Source: Xanthobacter flavus
GTDB lineage: Bacteria > Pseudomonadota > Alphaproteobacteria > Rhizobiales > Xanthobacteraceae
DNA: 64,000 nt
Direction: 5' to 3'
Assembly: GCF_017875275.1 (NCBI RefSeq)
Contig: NZ_JAGGML010000001.1
Coordinates: 1,552,501-1,616,500, forward strand
Below the pieces are notes generated by a model. That model saw only the letters and a program-made list of their open reading frames with translations, searched no databases and was not told the origin of the DNA. Below are positions 43,832 through 52,722 of this stretch, piece by piece (position 1 is the first letter of the stretch; each line of letters begins with the position of its first letter). The position numbers and the translations under genes were made by a program.

Positions 43832-45568
43832 ATGACACGCCTGAAGACACCGGACCTTCTGCGCAGCGCGCGCTGGTTCGCCGCCGACGACCTGCGCAGC
43901 TTCGGCCACCGCTCCCGCCTGCGGCAGATGGGCTACGCCCCGGAGGACTGGGCGGGCCGGCCGGTGATCGCCATCCTCAACACCTGGTCGGATTTCAACT
44001 CCTGCCACGCCCATTTCAGGGACCGGGTGGAGGACATCAAGCGCGGCGTGCTGCAGGCCGGCGGCTTCCCGCTGGAAGTGCCGGTGCATTCGGTGTCCGA
44101 GACCTTCCTGAAGCCCTCGTCCATGCTCTACCGCAACATGCTGGCCATGGAGGTGGAGGAGGTGATCCGCGCCCATCCCGTGGACGGCGCGGTGCTGATG
44201 GGCGGCTGCGACAAGAGCACTCCGGCCCTGCTCATGGGCGCCACCAGCGCCGGCGTGCCGGCCATCTACGTGCCGGCCGGCCCCATGCTGCGAGGCAACT
44301 GGAACGGCAAGACGCTGGGCTCCGGCTCGGACGCCTGGAAGTTCTGGGACGAACGGCGCGCCGGCAACATCGGCGAGGCGGAGTGGAACGAGATCGAGGG
44401 CGGCATCGCCCGGTCCTACGGCCATTGCATGACCATGGGCACGGCCAGCACCATGACCGCCATCGCCGAGGCGCTGGGCATGACGCTCACCGGCGCCTCC
44501 TCCGTGCCGGCGGCGGATGCCGGCCACATGCGCATGTGCGCGGCCTCGGGCCGGCGCATCGTGGACATGGTGTGGGAGGACCTGACGCCGGCCCGCATCC
44601 AGACCCGCGCGGCGTTCGAGAACGCCATCATCGTCGCCATGGCCATGGGCTGCTCCACCAACGCCATCATCCATCTCATCGCCCAGGCCCGCCGCGCCGG
44701 CGCCGACATCACCCTCAATGATTTCGACGCGGCCAGCCGCCGCGTGCCGGTGCTCGCCAACGTGCGGCCGAGCGGCGACGCCTACCTGATGGAGGACTTC
44801 TACTTCGCCGGCGGCCTGCCGGCGCTGATGGGGCGCCTCACGGACTTCCTCCACCTCGATGCCCTCACCGTCTCCGGCCGCACGGTGGGCGAGGCCATCG
44901 CGGGGGCGAAGGTGCACAATGACGACGTGATCCGCCCCCTCGACAAGGCCATCTACGACGAAGGCGCGCTCGCCGTGCTGCGCGGCAACCTCGCGCCCGA
45001 GGGCTGCGTCATCAAGCCCAGCGCCTGCGCGCCCCATCTGCGGGTCCACACCGGCCCGGCGCTGGTGTTCGACGATTATCCCAGCCTCAAGGCCGCCACC
45101 GACGACGAAAACCTCGACGTGACGCCGGGCCATGTGCTGGTGCTGCGCAATGCCGGCCCCCTGGGCGGCCCCGGCATGCCCGAATGGGGCATGCTGCCGA
45201 TCCCGAAGGCGCTGGTGAAGGCGGGCGTGCGCGACATGCTCCGCATCTCCGACGCGCGCATGAGCGGCACCAGCTACGGCGCGTGCATCCTCCACGTCTC
45301 GCCGGAGAGCCATGTGGGCGGGCCTCTGGCCCTGCTGCGGACCGGCGATCTCGTCACCGTCGACGTCCCCAACCGGCGCATCGACATGGAGGTGCCGGCC
45401 GAGGAGCTGGAGCGCCGCCGCGCCGCTTTGCCCGCGCCCGTGCCGCGCTATGAGCGCGGCTATGGCTGGATGTATTCCAAGCACATCAGCCAGGCGCATC
45501 TCGGCTGCGACTTCGACTTCCTGGAAACCTCCTTCGGTGCCGCCCCCGGCGAACCGGCCATCTACTGA
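43832..45568 (+). CDS. IlvD/Edd-family sugar-acid dehydratase (L-arabinonate dehydratase type)
   Basis: The 578-residue protein has the Fe-S ligands of the family at C58 (NSCHAHF), C126 (GGCDKSTPALLMG) and C199 (GHCMTMGTAST). This pattern and length match the [2Fe-2S] pentonate dehydratases such as the Rhizobium L-arabinonate dehydratase. It converts an aldonate to a 2-keto-3-deoxy acid. An HpaI-type aldolase gene follows 14 bases downstream, which suggests splitting of that keto acid. The exact sugar acid (arabinonate, xylonate, fuconate) is inferred only by family. Confidence 0.9.
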   Translation: MTRLKTPDLLRSARWFAADDLRSFGHRSRLRQMGYAPEDWAGRPVIAILNTWSDFNSCHAHFRDRVEDIKRGVLQAGGFPLEVPVHSVSETFLKPSSMLYRNMLAMEVEEVIRAHPVDGAVLMGGCDKSTPALLMGATSAGVPAIYVPAGPMLRGNWNGKTLGSGSDAWKFWDERRAGNIGEAEWNEIEGGIARSYGHCMTMGTASTMTAIAEALGMTLTGASSVPAADAGHMRMCAASGRRIVDMVWEDLTPARIQTRAAFENAIIVAMAMGCSTNAIIHLIAQARRAGADITLNDFDAASRRVPVLANVRPSGDAYLMEDFYFAGGLPALMGRLTDFLHLDALTVSGRTVGEAIAGAKVHNDDVIRPLDKAIYDEGALAVLRGNLAPEGCVIKPSACAPHLRVHTGPALVFDDYPSLKAATDDENLDVTPGHVLVLRNAGPLGGPGMPEWGMLPIPKALVKAGVRDMLRISDARMSGTSYGACILHVSPESHVGGPLALLRTGDLVTVDVPNRRIDMEVPAEELERRRAALPAPVPRYERGYGWMYSKHISQAHLGCDFDFLETSFGAAPGEPAIY

Positions 45569-45582
45569 GCAAGGAACACCCC

Positions 45583-46350
45583 GTGGAACTGCCTCGCAAC
45601 GCCTTCAAGCACGCCATCTATGCCGGCCAGCAGCAGATCGGCCTGTGGAGCAGCCTCGCCAGCCATGTGTCGGTGGAGATCCTCGCCGGCGCCGGCTTCG
45701 ACTGGCTGCTGCTGGACACCGAGCATTCGGCCAACGAGGTACCGATGGTGCTCAGCCAGCTCCAGGCCTGCATGGAGCACCCCTCCGTCATGCCCATCGT
45801 GCGCCCGCCGGTGAACGATCCCGTCGCCATCAAGCGGCTGCTGGACGCGGGGGTGCAGACCCTGCTCCTGCCCATGGTGGACACGCCGGAGCAGGCCGCC
45901 GACGCGGTGGCGGCGACGCGCTATCCGCCCGCCGGCATCCGCGGCTTCGCGAGCGCCTCCCGCGCCTCGCGCTTCGGCCGGATCAGCAACTATCACCAGC
46001 GCGCCCATGAGGAGATCTGCGTTCTGGTGCAGATCGAATCCCGCCTCGGCATGGACAATCTGGAGGCCATCTGCGCGGTGCCCGGCGTGGATGGCGTGTT
46101 CATCGGCCCCGGCGATCTCTCGGCCGCCATCGGCTATCTGGGCGACCAGAACAACGAGCACATCGTCACTCTTATCGAGGGGCTGATCGGCCGCATCGTG
46201 ACCGCCGGCAACCGCGCCGGCATCCTCACCCCCAGCGAGGCTCTCGCCCGCCGCTACATCGCCGCCGGCGGCGTTTTCACCGCGGTCGGCTCCGACACCG
46301 GCCTCCTCGCCCGCAACGCCGAGGCGCTGGCGAAGCGGTTCCGCGCGTAG
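45583..46350 (+). CDS. HpcH/HpaI-family class II aldolase
   Basis: The 255-residue metal-dependent aldolase has GLWSSLASHVSVEILAGAGF, LLLDTEHSANE, LLPMVDTPEQA, VLVQIESRLGMDNL (Glu metal ligand) and GVFIGPGDLSAAIG. It cleaves 2-keto-3-deoxy acids to pyruvate plus an aldehyde. Placed after a pentonate dehydratase, it would yield pyruvate and glycolaldehyde from a 2-keto-3-deoxypentonate. The start is GTG 45583 after AAGGAA. Confidence 0.9.
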   Translation: MELPRNAFKHAIYAGQQQIGLWSSLASHVSVEILAGAGFDWLLLDTEHSANEVPMVLSQLQACMEHPSVMPIVRPPVNDPVAIKRLLDAGVQTLLLPMVDTPEQAADAVAATRYPPAGIRGFASASRASRFGRISNYHQRAHEEICVLVQIESRLGMDNLEAICAVPGVDGVFIGPGDLSAAIGYLGDQNNEHIVTLIEGLIGRIVTAGNRAGILTPSEALARRYIAAGGVFTAVGSDTGLLARNAEALAKRFRA

Positions 46351-46358
46351 GGCCGCCC

Positions 46359-47450
46359 CTACCCCGCCTTCCGGTAGAGCCCAGTCAGAATCACCATGGG
46401 CGACAGGAGCGGCTGCGGCGCCGCGCGCATGCGCTTGCCCAGCCCGTCCATCAGCCGGTTGGTGAAGGCGTCGCGGAAGGCGGCGTCGCGGCCGGGGTCG
46501 AGCGCCGCCAGCAGCGAGGGCAGGAAGGGCGCGCGGAAGAAGCCGAGATGCTGGTCCGCCAGCGCGGCCGCGTCGCCATCCACCGCATAGGCCGGCCAGA
46601 ACGGGTCCGGCATCTCCCGCGCCTCTTCGGCAACGAGGGTCAGCCCGGCGAAGGCGCCATCGGCGAAGGGCAGCCGCGCCTCGGCGGCGGTGCGCTCGAA
46701 GACGAGGATGGTCATGCGCCCGCGCTCTTCCGGCGTGAGCACGCCTCCAAGCGCCATCGCGTCCAGCTCCGCCTCCACCCACGGCATCAGCACCGGGAAG
46801 GTGGTGGGCTCCGCGTCCGGCAGGCTCGGCTGAACGACGACAAGGGCGCCGCCGGGCTTCAGCTCCCGCGCGCGGGCGGCGAGGAAGGCCCGCCAGTCGG
46901 CCGCCGCCTGCGCGGCGAAGGCGGCGCGCACCTCCGGCACCGTCTGCCGGGGCCACACATGGCCAGTTGGCATCACCGGCGCATGGCTCATCCAGTGGGC
47001 GGCAAACGAGCACCAGCCGAAATCCACGCAGCCATCGGGCAGCACCTGTTCATGGAAGGTGCGCCCCACCGCCGAGGCGAAGGTTCGCGCGTCGCGCCTG
47101 AGATAGCTGTCCGGATCGTCCCGCAGCAGCTGGAACAGGGCGGTGAAGTCATTGCCCGGCTGGTCGGTGTGGACGACGCTCACCGGCACGTCCGGCCCCA
47201 GCCGCCGCCGCACCTCGGCGAGCGCCAGCCCCAGGGGCGCGAGCGAGTTGCGCCCGGTGGCGCTGCCATAGTCGGCGAGCGTGACGGGGCCGCGCAGCGC
47301 CATCCCGTCGAAGTCCATGCCCTCGAACGCCCGCGCGATCAGCGGCAGCCCGTGGGCGCCGCCCTTCGCCTGATGCTGGGCATGGTCATTGTAGAACCCG
47401 CCCCCCTGCATGGGCGCCGGGCCCTCCACCCGCTCGTGACCCTCGGCCAT
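46359..47450 (-). CDS. SABATH-type SAM-dependent carboxyl methyltransferase
   Basis: The 363-residue protein resembles the salicylate/jasmonate carboxyl methyltransferase family: GGGFYNDHAQHQAKGG, the SAM site LADYGSATGRNSLAPL, VSVVHTDQPGNDF, SAVGRTFHEQVLPDG, CSFAAHWMSH and AARARELKPGGALVV. Bacterial members methylate small carboxylic acids, but the substrate is not known. The start ATG 47450 is chosen because preceding residues are not conserved. It is divergent from the BchE-type gene with 124 bases between, so common regulation is likely. Confidence 0.82.
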   Translation of the reverse strand: MAEGHERVEGPAPMQGGGFYNDHAQHQAKGGAHGLPLIARAFEGMDFDGMALRGPVTLADYGSATGRNSLAPLGLALAEVRRRLGPDVPVSVVHTDQPGNDFTALFQLLRDDPDSYLRRDARTFASAVGRTFHEQVLPDGCVDFGWCSFAAHWMSHAPVMPTGHVWPRQTVPEVRAAFAAQAAADWRAFLAARARELKPGGALVVVQPSLPDAEPTTFPVLMPWVEAELDAMALGGVLTPEERGRMTILVFERTAAEARLPFADGAFAGLTLVAEEAREMPDPFWPAYAVDGDAAALADQHLGFFRAPFLPSLLAALDPGRDAAFRDAFTNRLMDGLGKRMRAAPQPLLSPMVILTGLYRKAG

Positions 47451-47574
47451 CAACCCCTCCCCGTTGCTCGGAGGATGGCACATCTGCCGGCGACGGGGTA
47501 AGCAGTGACCCATCCGAACGCAGGCCTCGGCCACATGCATTTCGACCATTCCGGAGCGGAGGAAGCGAGGTCGC

Positions 47575-49098
47575 GTGCGCATCCTGCTCATCAACGTGCC
47601 GCATCCCTCCATCGGCAGCCGCATCCCCGACGATCACCTGCCACCGCTGGGCCTCCTCGCCATCGGTGGCCCGCTCATCGATGACGGCCACGAAGTGCGC
47701 CTCGTGGACGGCGAACTGAAGCCGATGACGGTGGCCGATCTCGTCGCGGCGGCGACGGACTTCCAGCCGGATGCGGTGCTGTTCGGCCATTCCGGCTCGA
47801 CGTCCGGCCATCTGGTGATCGCGGCGGTGGCGGAGGGCATCGCGCAGGCGCTGCCCGGCGCCTTCATCGTCTATGGCGGGGTGTTCCCCACCTATCACTG
47901 GCGCGACATCCTCGCCGCCGAGCCCCATGTGACGGCCATTGTCCGGGGCGAGGGCGAGGAGACGGCACGCCGTCTCATGGCCGCGCTTCACGCCGGCGCG
48001 CCGCTCGCCGACATCCCTGGCATCGCCTTTCGCGACGCCACCGGCCCGCGCGCCACCCCGTCCGCGCCGATGATCCAGAACCTCGATGCCTACCGCGTCG
48101 GCTGGGAGCTGATCGATCACGCCCATTATTCCTACTGGGGCGGCCTGCGCGCGGTGGTGATGCAGTTCTCGCGCGGCTGCCCGCATCCCTGCACCTATTG
48201 CGGGCAGCGCGGCTTCTGGAGCCGTTGGCGTCACCGCGATCCCGTGTTGTTCGCCAAGGAACTGGCGCGGCTGCACCGCGAGCAGGGCGTGAAGGTCATC
48301 AATTTCGCCGACGAGAACCCCACCTCGTCCAAGAAGGCCTGGCGCGCCTTCCTGGAGGCGCTGATCGCCGAGGACGTGGACCTCGTCCTCGTCGGCTCCA
48401 CCCGCGCCGACGACATCGTGCGCGACGCGGACATCCTGCACCTCTACCGCAAGGCCGGCTGGGTGCGCTTCCTGCTCGGGCTGGAGAATACGGATGCGGC
48501 CACCCTCGCGTTGATCCAAAAGGGCGGCGGCATCGACACGGACCGGGAGGCGATCCGCCTCCTGCGCCGCAATTCCATCCTCTCCATGGCGACCTGGGTG
48601 GTGGGCTTCGAGGAGGAGACCGACCGCGACCACTGGCGCGGCCTCAGGCGCCTCCTCGCCCACGATCCCGACCAGATCCAGATGCTGTACGTCACGCCGC
48701 ATCGCTGGACGCCCTACTACCAGCTCGCCGCCGGCCGTCGGGTGATCGAGAGCGATCGCCGGCGCTGGGACTACAAGCACCAGGTGCTCGCCACCCGCCA
48801 CATGCCGGCGTGGAGGACACTCGCCTGGGTCAAATTTGCCGAGGCGGTGCTGCAGCTACGCCCGAAGGCGCTCCGGCGCACCTATCTGGAGCGCGACGCG
48901 CGCCTGCGGCACGCCATGCGCTGGTACGCGAAGATCGGCCGGCGTGTGTGGCCGCACGAGATCCTCGGCTTCCTGCGCCGTCCCCCGCGCGACACCGGCA
49001 CGACGGTTGCGGACATGTGGGGGCCGCCGCAGGACCGGGAGGAATATGCGATGGCGCCGTCGCCCCGCAGGCCGGCGGAGACACGCGAGCCCGCCTGA
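47575..49098 (+). CDS. bchE: BchE-type B12-binding radical SAM protein
   Basis: The 507-residue protein has an N-terminal cobalamin-binding fold (PPLGLLAIGGPLIDDGHEV, FGHSGSTSGH, VYGGVFPTYHWRDI, VRGEGEETA) and a radical SAM domain with the CX3CX2C cluster (C202, C206, C209 in RGCPHPCTYCGQ). The stretches INFADENPTSSKKAWRAFLE, RADDIVRDADILHLYRKAG, TPHRWTPYY and TVADMWGPPQD match anaerobic Mg-protoporphyrin monomethyl ester cyclase BchE. In phototrophs BchE forms ring E of bacteriochlorophyll. No other bch or puf genes lie nearby, so the substrate here is uncertain. The start is GTG 47575. Confidence 0.8.
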   Translation: MRILLINVPHPSIGSRIPDDHLPPLGLLAIGGPLIDDGHEVRLVDGELKPMTVADLVAAATDFQPDAVLFGHSGSTSGHLVIAAVAEGIAQALPGAFIVYGGVFPTYHWRDILAAEPHVTAIVRGEGEETARRLMAALHAGAPLADIPGIAFRDATGPRATPSAPMIQNLDAYRVGWELIDHAHYSYWGGLRAVVMQFSRGCPHPCTYCGQRGFWSRWRHRDPVLFAKELARLHREQGVKVINFADENPTSSKKAWRAFLEALIAEDVDLVLVGSTRADDIVRDADILHLYRKAGWVRFLLGLENTDAATLALIQKGGGIDTDREAIRLLRRNSILSMATWVVGFEEETDRDHWRGLRRLLAHDPDQIQMLYVTPHRWTPYYQLAAGRRVIESDRRRWDYKHQVLATRHMPAWRTLAWVKFAEAVLQLRPKALRRTYLERDARLRHAMRWYAKIGRRVWPHEILGFLRRPPRDTGTTVADMWGPPQDREEYAMAPSPRRPAETREPA

Positions 49099-49108
49099 GG
49101 CCCCGCCT

Positions 49109-50656
49109 TCAACGCCCTCCCACGCCCACCAGCGCGCGGAAGAAGGCGGCGAGGCGCGCCTTGAGGGGCAGCGCATCGGCCACCTCCTGCTCGAAGGCGG
49201 CGAAGGCGGCTGCGAGGCGGGCCTGCTGACGCGCCTTTTCCGGCGCCGGCAGGAAGGCCTTGTCGATGGCGGTCTGCGCGAATCCCTTCAGCCGGCGATA
49301 GCCGAGGCCGTGGTCCTGGGCGGCGCGCAGATATTCGTTGGTGAGGTCGATGCGCGAGACGCCCGCGTCGTCGGTGGCGAGCGTCACCGGCACGCCGGCG
49401 GAGAGATAGGTGCGGATGGGATGGCGGCGGGCGCGCACGCCGAGGATCACGTCCGAGGAGGTGAGCGCGATCTCGATGGCGACGCCGCGCGCCTTCAGAT
49501 CCGCCAGCAGCCCGTCCATGTCGCGCTCGAAGCCGATGGCGGTGCCGTGGCCGATGCGCCGCGCGCCTGCCGTCTCCACTGCATCGCGGATGTGGAAGTC
49601 GAGGTCCGGCGGCGGCACGAGGCCGATCCACAATTCGCCCGCATGGAGCGCCACCGGCACGTCCTTGCCGGCGAGGAAGCCGATCCACTGCATGTGGGTG
49701 CGATAATCCTGCCGCGCCGTGCGGTAGTCCTCCGGCCCGACATAGTTGAAGCCGGCGACGATGTCCGGCAACGCCCGCACCAGCGCCGCCGACAGCGCCG
49801 TCTGGGCGAACACCTCGGCCGGCGCGCCGTTGCGGTTCACCTGGGCGATGTAGCGGAAATCCACGCCGCAGCCAGGGCGGGAAGCGTCCGCCGCGCAGCC
49901 GCGCAGCGCCTCCACACGGGCCACGAGGGCCCTGATGTCCTCCACCCGGCGGCGCACCACGTCCGCCATTCCGGCCGCCTCTAGCGCCGCCAGCATGGCC
50001 TTGGGATCGCGCTCCGCGCCGATGGCCTGGCCGAGGCGGCGGCGGTCGTCGCCCTCGATCAGCGTCACCATCAGCTCGGCATATTGCACGTTCTCGGCGC
50101 GGTACTGGCGCAGCTGGTCCACCGTCATCTCGGCGGTGCGCTCCATAGTGCGTGTCCAGTCCGGACCGCCGGCGGCGGGATTGAACTTGGAGAAGGAGGC
50201 GAAGAACTGGTCGTGCCCGGAGGGCACCTGAGGGGTGGGCACGAACCAGCGCATGGAGAGCGCATCCACCAGCAGGTCGAAGGTGGTCTGGCCGCGCCAG
50301 CCGGCCACCGCGTCGGCGATGGGGACGATCTTTGGATCGGCGCCGCAGGGCTTCTCCGCGCTCGCGTCGGCGGGCGGGGACAGGATGTTCATGGCGGCGG
50401 GATCGAGGCACAGGCCATCCTTGATGGCCCAGGCGATCAGCCGCTCGGCATAGACCGCGCCGGAGAGGTGGGTGTGCAGGTCGCCGCCCTTCGGCATGCG
50501 GTGCAGGAAAGCGCGCTGGCGGTTGGGCTCCGGCCGCATCCGCTCGAACTGCGCCGCGGTGAGCGCCTCGGGCAGACGGCTGGCGACGACGGCGGCCCGG
50601 ATGGCGACAAGCGCCGCGATCAGGACGAACGCGGCGATCAGGATGCGGCGACGCAA
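49109..50656 (-). CDS. Membrane-anchored adenosine deaminase-like protein
   Basis: The 515-residue protein has an N-terminal hydrophobic segment (ILIAAFVLIAALVAIRAAVV), probably a signal anchor, followed by an adenosine deaminase-family barrel. Zinc and catalytic motifs are DLHTHLSGAVY, HAGELW, RRIGHGTAIG, LTSSDVILG and TLATDDAGVS. It is longer than cytosolic Add and resembles ADGF-like extracellular deaminases. It would act in the periplasm on nucleosides. It is convergent with the BchE-type gene (10 bases apart). Confidence 0.85.
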   Translation of the reverse strand: MRRRILIAAFVLIAALVAIRAAVVASRLPEALTAAQFERMRPEPNRQRAFLHRMPKGGDLHTHLSGAVYAERLIAWAIKDGLCLDPAAMNILSPPADASAEKPCGADPKIVPIADAVAGWRGQTTFDLLVDALSMRWFVPTPQVPSGHDQFFASFSKFNPAAGGPDWTRTMERTAEMTVDQLRQYRAENVQYAELMVTLIEGDDRRRLGQAIGAERDPKAMLAALEAAGMADVVRRRVEDIRALVARVEALRGCAADASRPGCGVDFRYIAQVNRNGAPAEVFAQTALSAALVRALPDIVAGFNYVGPEDYRTARQDYRTHMQWIGFLAGKDVPVALHAGELWIGLVPPPDLDFHIRDAVETAGARRIGHGTAIGFERDMDGLLADLKARGVAIEIALTSSDVILGVRARRHPIRTYLSAGVPVTLATDDAGVSRIDLTNEYLRAAQDHGLGYRRLKGFAQTAIDKAFLPAPEKARQQARLAAAFAAFEQEVADALPLKARLAAFFRALVGVGGR

Positions 50657-50979
50657 CAGGGCCTCCGGGGCGCGGATCTCAACTCGGGCGCGAGCGTAGC
50701 GAGTTTCTCCGTGTCACGGAATCCGGCAAACGCCCGCATGCGCCGTCATCGCCCGCCTATGGCCGCGCCTGACGCTCGATAACGCCGTCATCGCCCGCCT
50801 CGTGCGGGCGATCCACCCGTCCGCCAGAGGGGTACCGGGCCTGAGGAAGCGGACGAGCGGCGGAATGGATCCCCCGGACCAGCCGGGGGATGACGGTGGT
50901 GAGGGCGCGAGAGGGAAGCGACAGGGCGGAGTTCAGCGCTGGTATCTCGGCTCTCGCCCGCTGCCCCGCGCGCCCCGAC
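50657..50979. other. Intergenic region, 323 bp, holding REP-like repeats
   Basis: This region lies between the deaminase start (transcribed leftwards) and the IalB stop (transcribed towards it). No gene is apparent. The central part is made of palindromic repeat elements, annotated separately; the remainder should hold the deaminase promoter. Confidence 0.5.
50741..50896. repeat. REP-like palindromic element
   Basis: Two direct copies of CGCCGTCATCGCCCGCCT (50741-50758 and 50783-50800) are followed by hairpin CGCCCGC-CTCGT-GCGGGCG (50792-50810), then hairpin ATCCCCCGG-ACCAG-CCGGGGGAT (50869-50891). The outer ends CCGTCATC (50785) and GATGACGG (50889-50896) are inverted copies. This architecture is that of dispersed REP/BIME-like elements of Alphaproteobacteria. 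Confidence 0.75.
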
Positions 50980-51624
50980 TCAGCTCTTGGCGAGCCCGGC
51001 GAGCACCTTGTCGACGCCGGTGACGCCCACCTTCACATTCACCTGCCGGCCGTCCTGCAGGCGGAAGGAGATGGTGGCCTCCTTGGCGGCGGACAGCTCC
51101 TTGGAGAGCGCCGCGTCATAGGCGATGCTCGCCTCGCACTCGGTGCCGTTGCACCACTGGTACGCGAGCTTGCGGGTGTTCTGGCCGAGCACCAGATCCA
51201 CGCCGTCGCGCACGATCACGCCGGTGGGCGTGGTGATGGCGATGGTGGGAACGTCCTTGCCGTCCTTGCCGATTTTCCACACCACCACGACGCGCTTGGA
51301 CTGGTTGTCGGTGATGCGCAGCACGGCGAAGCAGGTCTTCTTGCCGGTCCTGGCGCCGGCCGCCGGGGGCAGTTCCTGGCAGGTGAGCACCCAATTGTCG
51401 AACGACTGGGTCTCGGTCTTCACCGGGCCGGCGGGCGCGGCGGCCGGCGGCTGGTTCTGGGCGGAACGGGTCTGCGCCGGCGCCTGCTGGGTCTGCGCCA
51501 CGGTCACCGCGCCCGTGTCCTCGGAGAACAGGACGGCGAAGGGGGTGGCGGCAAGCAGCGCTGCGAGGGCGAGAAAGGGGCCGGTGCGGAACGCGCCGGT
51601 GCGGGACGGACGGGGAAGATTCAC
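50980..51624 (-). CDS. IalB-family (invasion-associated locus B) protein
   Basis: The 214-residue protein has a signal peptide or anchor (LALAALLAATPFAVLF), a Gln/Ala/Pro-rich linker and the IalB domain: TQSFDNWVLTCQELPP, KTCFAVLRITDNQSKRVVVVW, AITTPTGVIVRDGVDL, AYQWCNGTECEASIAYDAAL. The four cysteines are typical. It is a periplasmic protein common in Rhizobiales. The name comes from Bartonella, and virulence is not implied. The start is GTG 51624 with GGAGG at good distance. Confidence 0.88.
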   Translation of the reverse strand: MNLPRPSRTGAFRTGPFLALAALLAATPFAVLFSEDTGAVTVAQTQQAPAQTRSAQNQPPAAAPAGPVKTETQSFDNWVLTCQELPPAAGARTGKKTCFAVLRITDNQSKRVVVVWKIGKDGKDVPTIAITTPTGVIVRDGVDLVLGQNTRKLAYQWCNGTECEASIAYDAALSKELSAAKEATISFRLQDGRQVNVKVGVTGVDKVLAGLAKS

Positions 51625-51843
51625 GAGACGCCTCCGTGGACGAAGACCCGGGGACAGAAGGAATCGGGACCAGAAAGAAGGGGAACCTGAATGCCGATCG
51701 TGCGGATGCGCGGCCGGTGGGCCCGGTCCGCGCGCCACGCTTGCCGGGCGGAAAGGCCCGCCGGACGGGAAGGATGGGGCGGCGGGGCACGAAAGCCAAG
51801 CGTTGTTCAAGCGTTCCTGCGGCATTGTCCCCCGCAGAAGAAA

Positions 51844-51873
51844 CGGGCGGCGCACCGTGAGGCACGCCGCCCG
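51844..51873 (-). terminator. Terminator downstream of the autotransporter
   Basis: A 9-bp stem CGGGCGGCG / CGCCGCCCG with a 12-base loop is followed on the minus strand by TTTCTTCTG. It lies 28 bases beyond the barrel stop codon. Confidence 0.7.
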
Positions 51874-51900
51874 CGGGACTGATCGAGGATCAGGCGCAGA

Positions 51901-52722
51901 TCACCACTGGTAGCGCAGACCGCCCTTGGCGCTGCCAGCCGTGTAGTTGTCGCCGAACTTCACATCGGCATTCACGAAGCTGTTCCAGCCCGAGTCCTTG
52001 GCGAAGACGTTGAAGCCGACACCCACTTCTCCGAACAGGCCGTCGAAATTGTCGACGGTGCTGAAGGGCACGCCCGGATTGAAGAGGGTGACCGCGTTGT
52101 CGCCGAGGAACTCGTACCAGAGCCGGCCGGTCAGGCTCGCCTGCACCCGGTAGGTAGCCGCGTCGTAGACCTGGCCACCGATGCGGGCGCCGAGGCTGCC
52201 CCGCAGGCTGTCGTTGTTGCCGAAGTCCACGAAGGTGGCGCCGGCGATGTTGAGGTCGGAGATGTTGGTGTTGACGTAGGACAGGGTGGCGAGGCCGTCC
52301 AGGAACCCGCCGTTGCCCCAGGTGTAGAAGCGGTAGCCGGTGTCGAGGGCGAAGCCGACGTTCCGGGCGTCCGTGGACTGGCCGAAGTAGCCGATGCCCG
52401 CGAGCGTCGGCGCGTTGTAGTCCATGGAGAGGAAGTCGGCCTTCACCAGGGCGTCGAAGTACCAGTTGCCGGTGATGTAGGTGGCATAGGCACCGACCGT
52501 CCCGCCGGAGTAATCCGCCGAGGTGGGCGAGTTGCTGAAGTTCAGGTTGGACCCGACGAAGCCGCCGAGGACACCGAACACCATCGCGTCGTTGGAGGCG
52601 AAGACGTTCTCCTTGCCGAAGTCGGCGCCGGCCATGAAGCCGTAGATGTTCTGGCTGTAGCCGGTGTCGAAGCCGTAGATGCCGCCGCCGCCCGCGAAGG
52701 TGTTGGAGGCATCACGCGAGCC
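51901..52722 (-). CDS. Autotransporter beta-barrel domain, separated by in-frame TGA
   Basis: The 273 codons following the TGA at 52723-52725 remain in the same frame as the passenger. They encode the C-terminal barrel of a type Va autotransporter: ASNTFAGGGGIYGFDTG, GYRFYTWGNGGFLDGLATLSY, SLTGRLWYEF, FGEVGVGFNVFAKDSGWNSFVNADVKFGDNY and the terminal aromatic GGLRYQW that BAM recognises. The nearest internal start (about 52635, MAGADFGKENVF) has no signal peptide and would lose part of the barrel. As written, a barrel cannot be exported on its own. It must be joined to the passenger by readthrough or by correction of the TGA. Confidence 0.85.
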   Translation of the reverse strand, partial: GSRDASNTFAGGGGIYGFDTGYSQNIYGFMAGADFGKENVFASNDAMVFGVLGGFVGSNLNFSNSPTSADYSGGTVGAYATYITGNWYFDALVKADFLSMDYNAPTLAGIGYFGQSTDARNVGFALDTGYRFYTWGNGGFLDGLATLSYVNTNISDLNIAGATFVDFGNNDSLRGSLGARIGGQVYDAATYRVQASLTGRLWYEFLGDNAVTLFNPGVPFSTVDNFDGLFGEVGVGFNVFAKDSGWNSFVNADVKFGDNYTAGSAKGGLRYQW

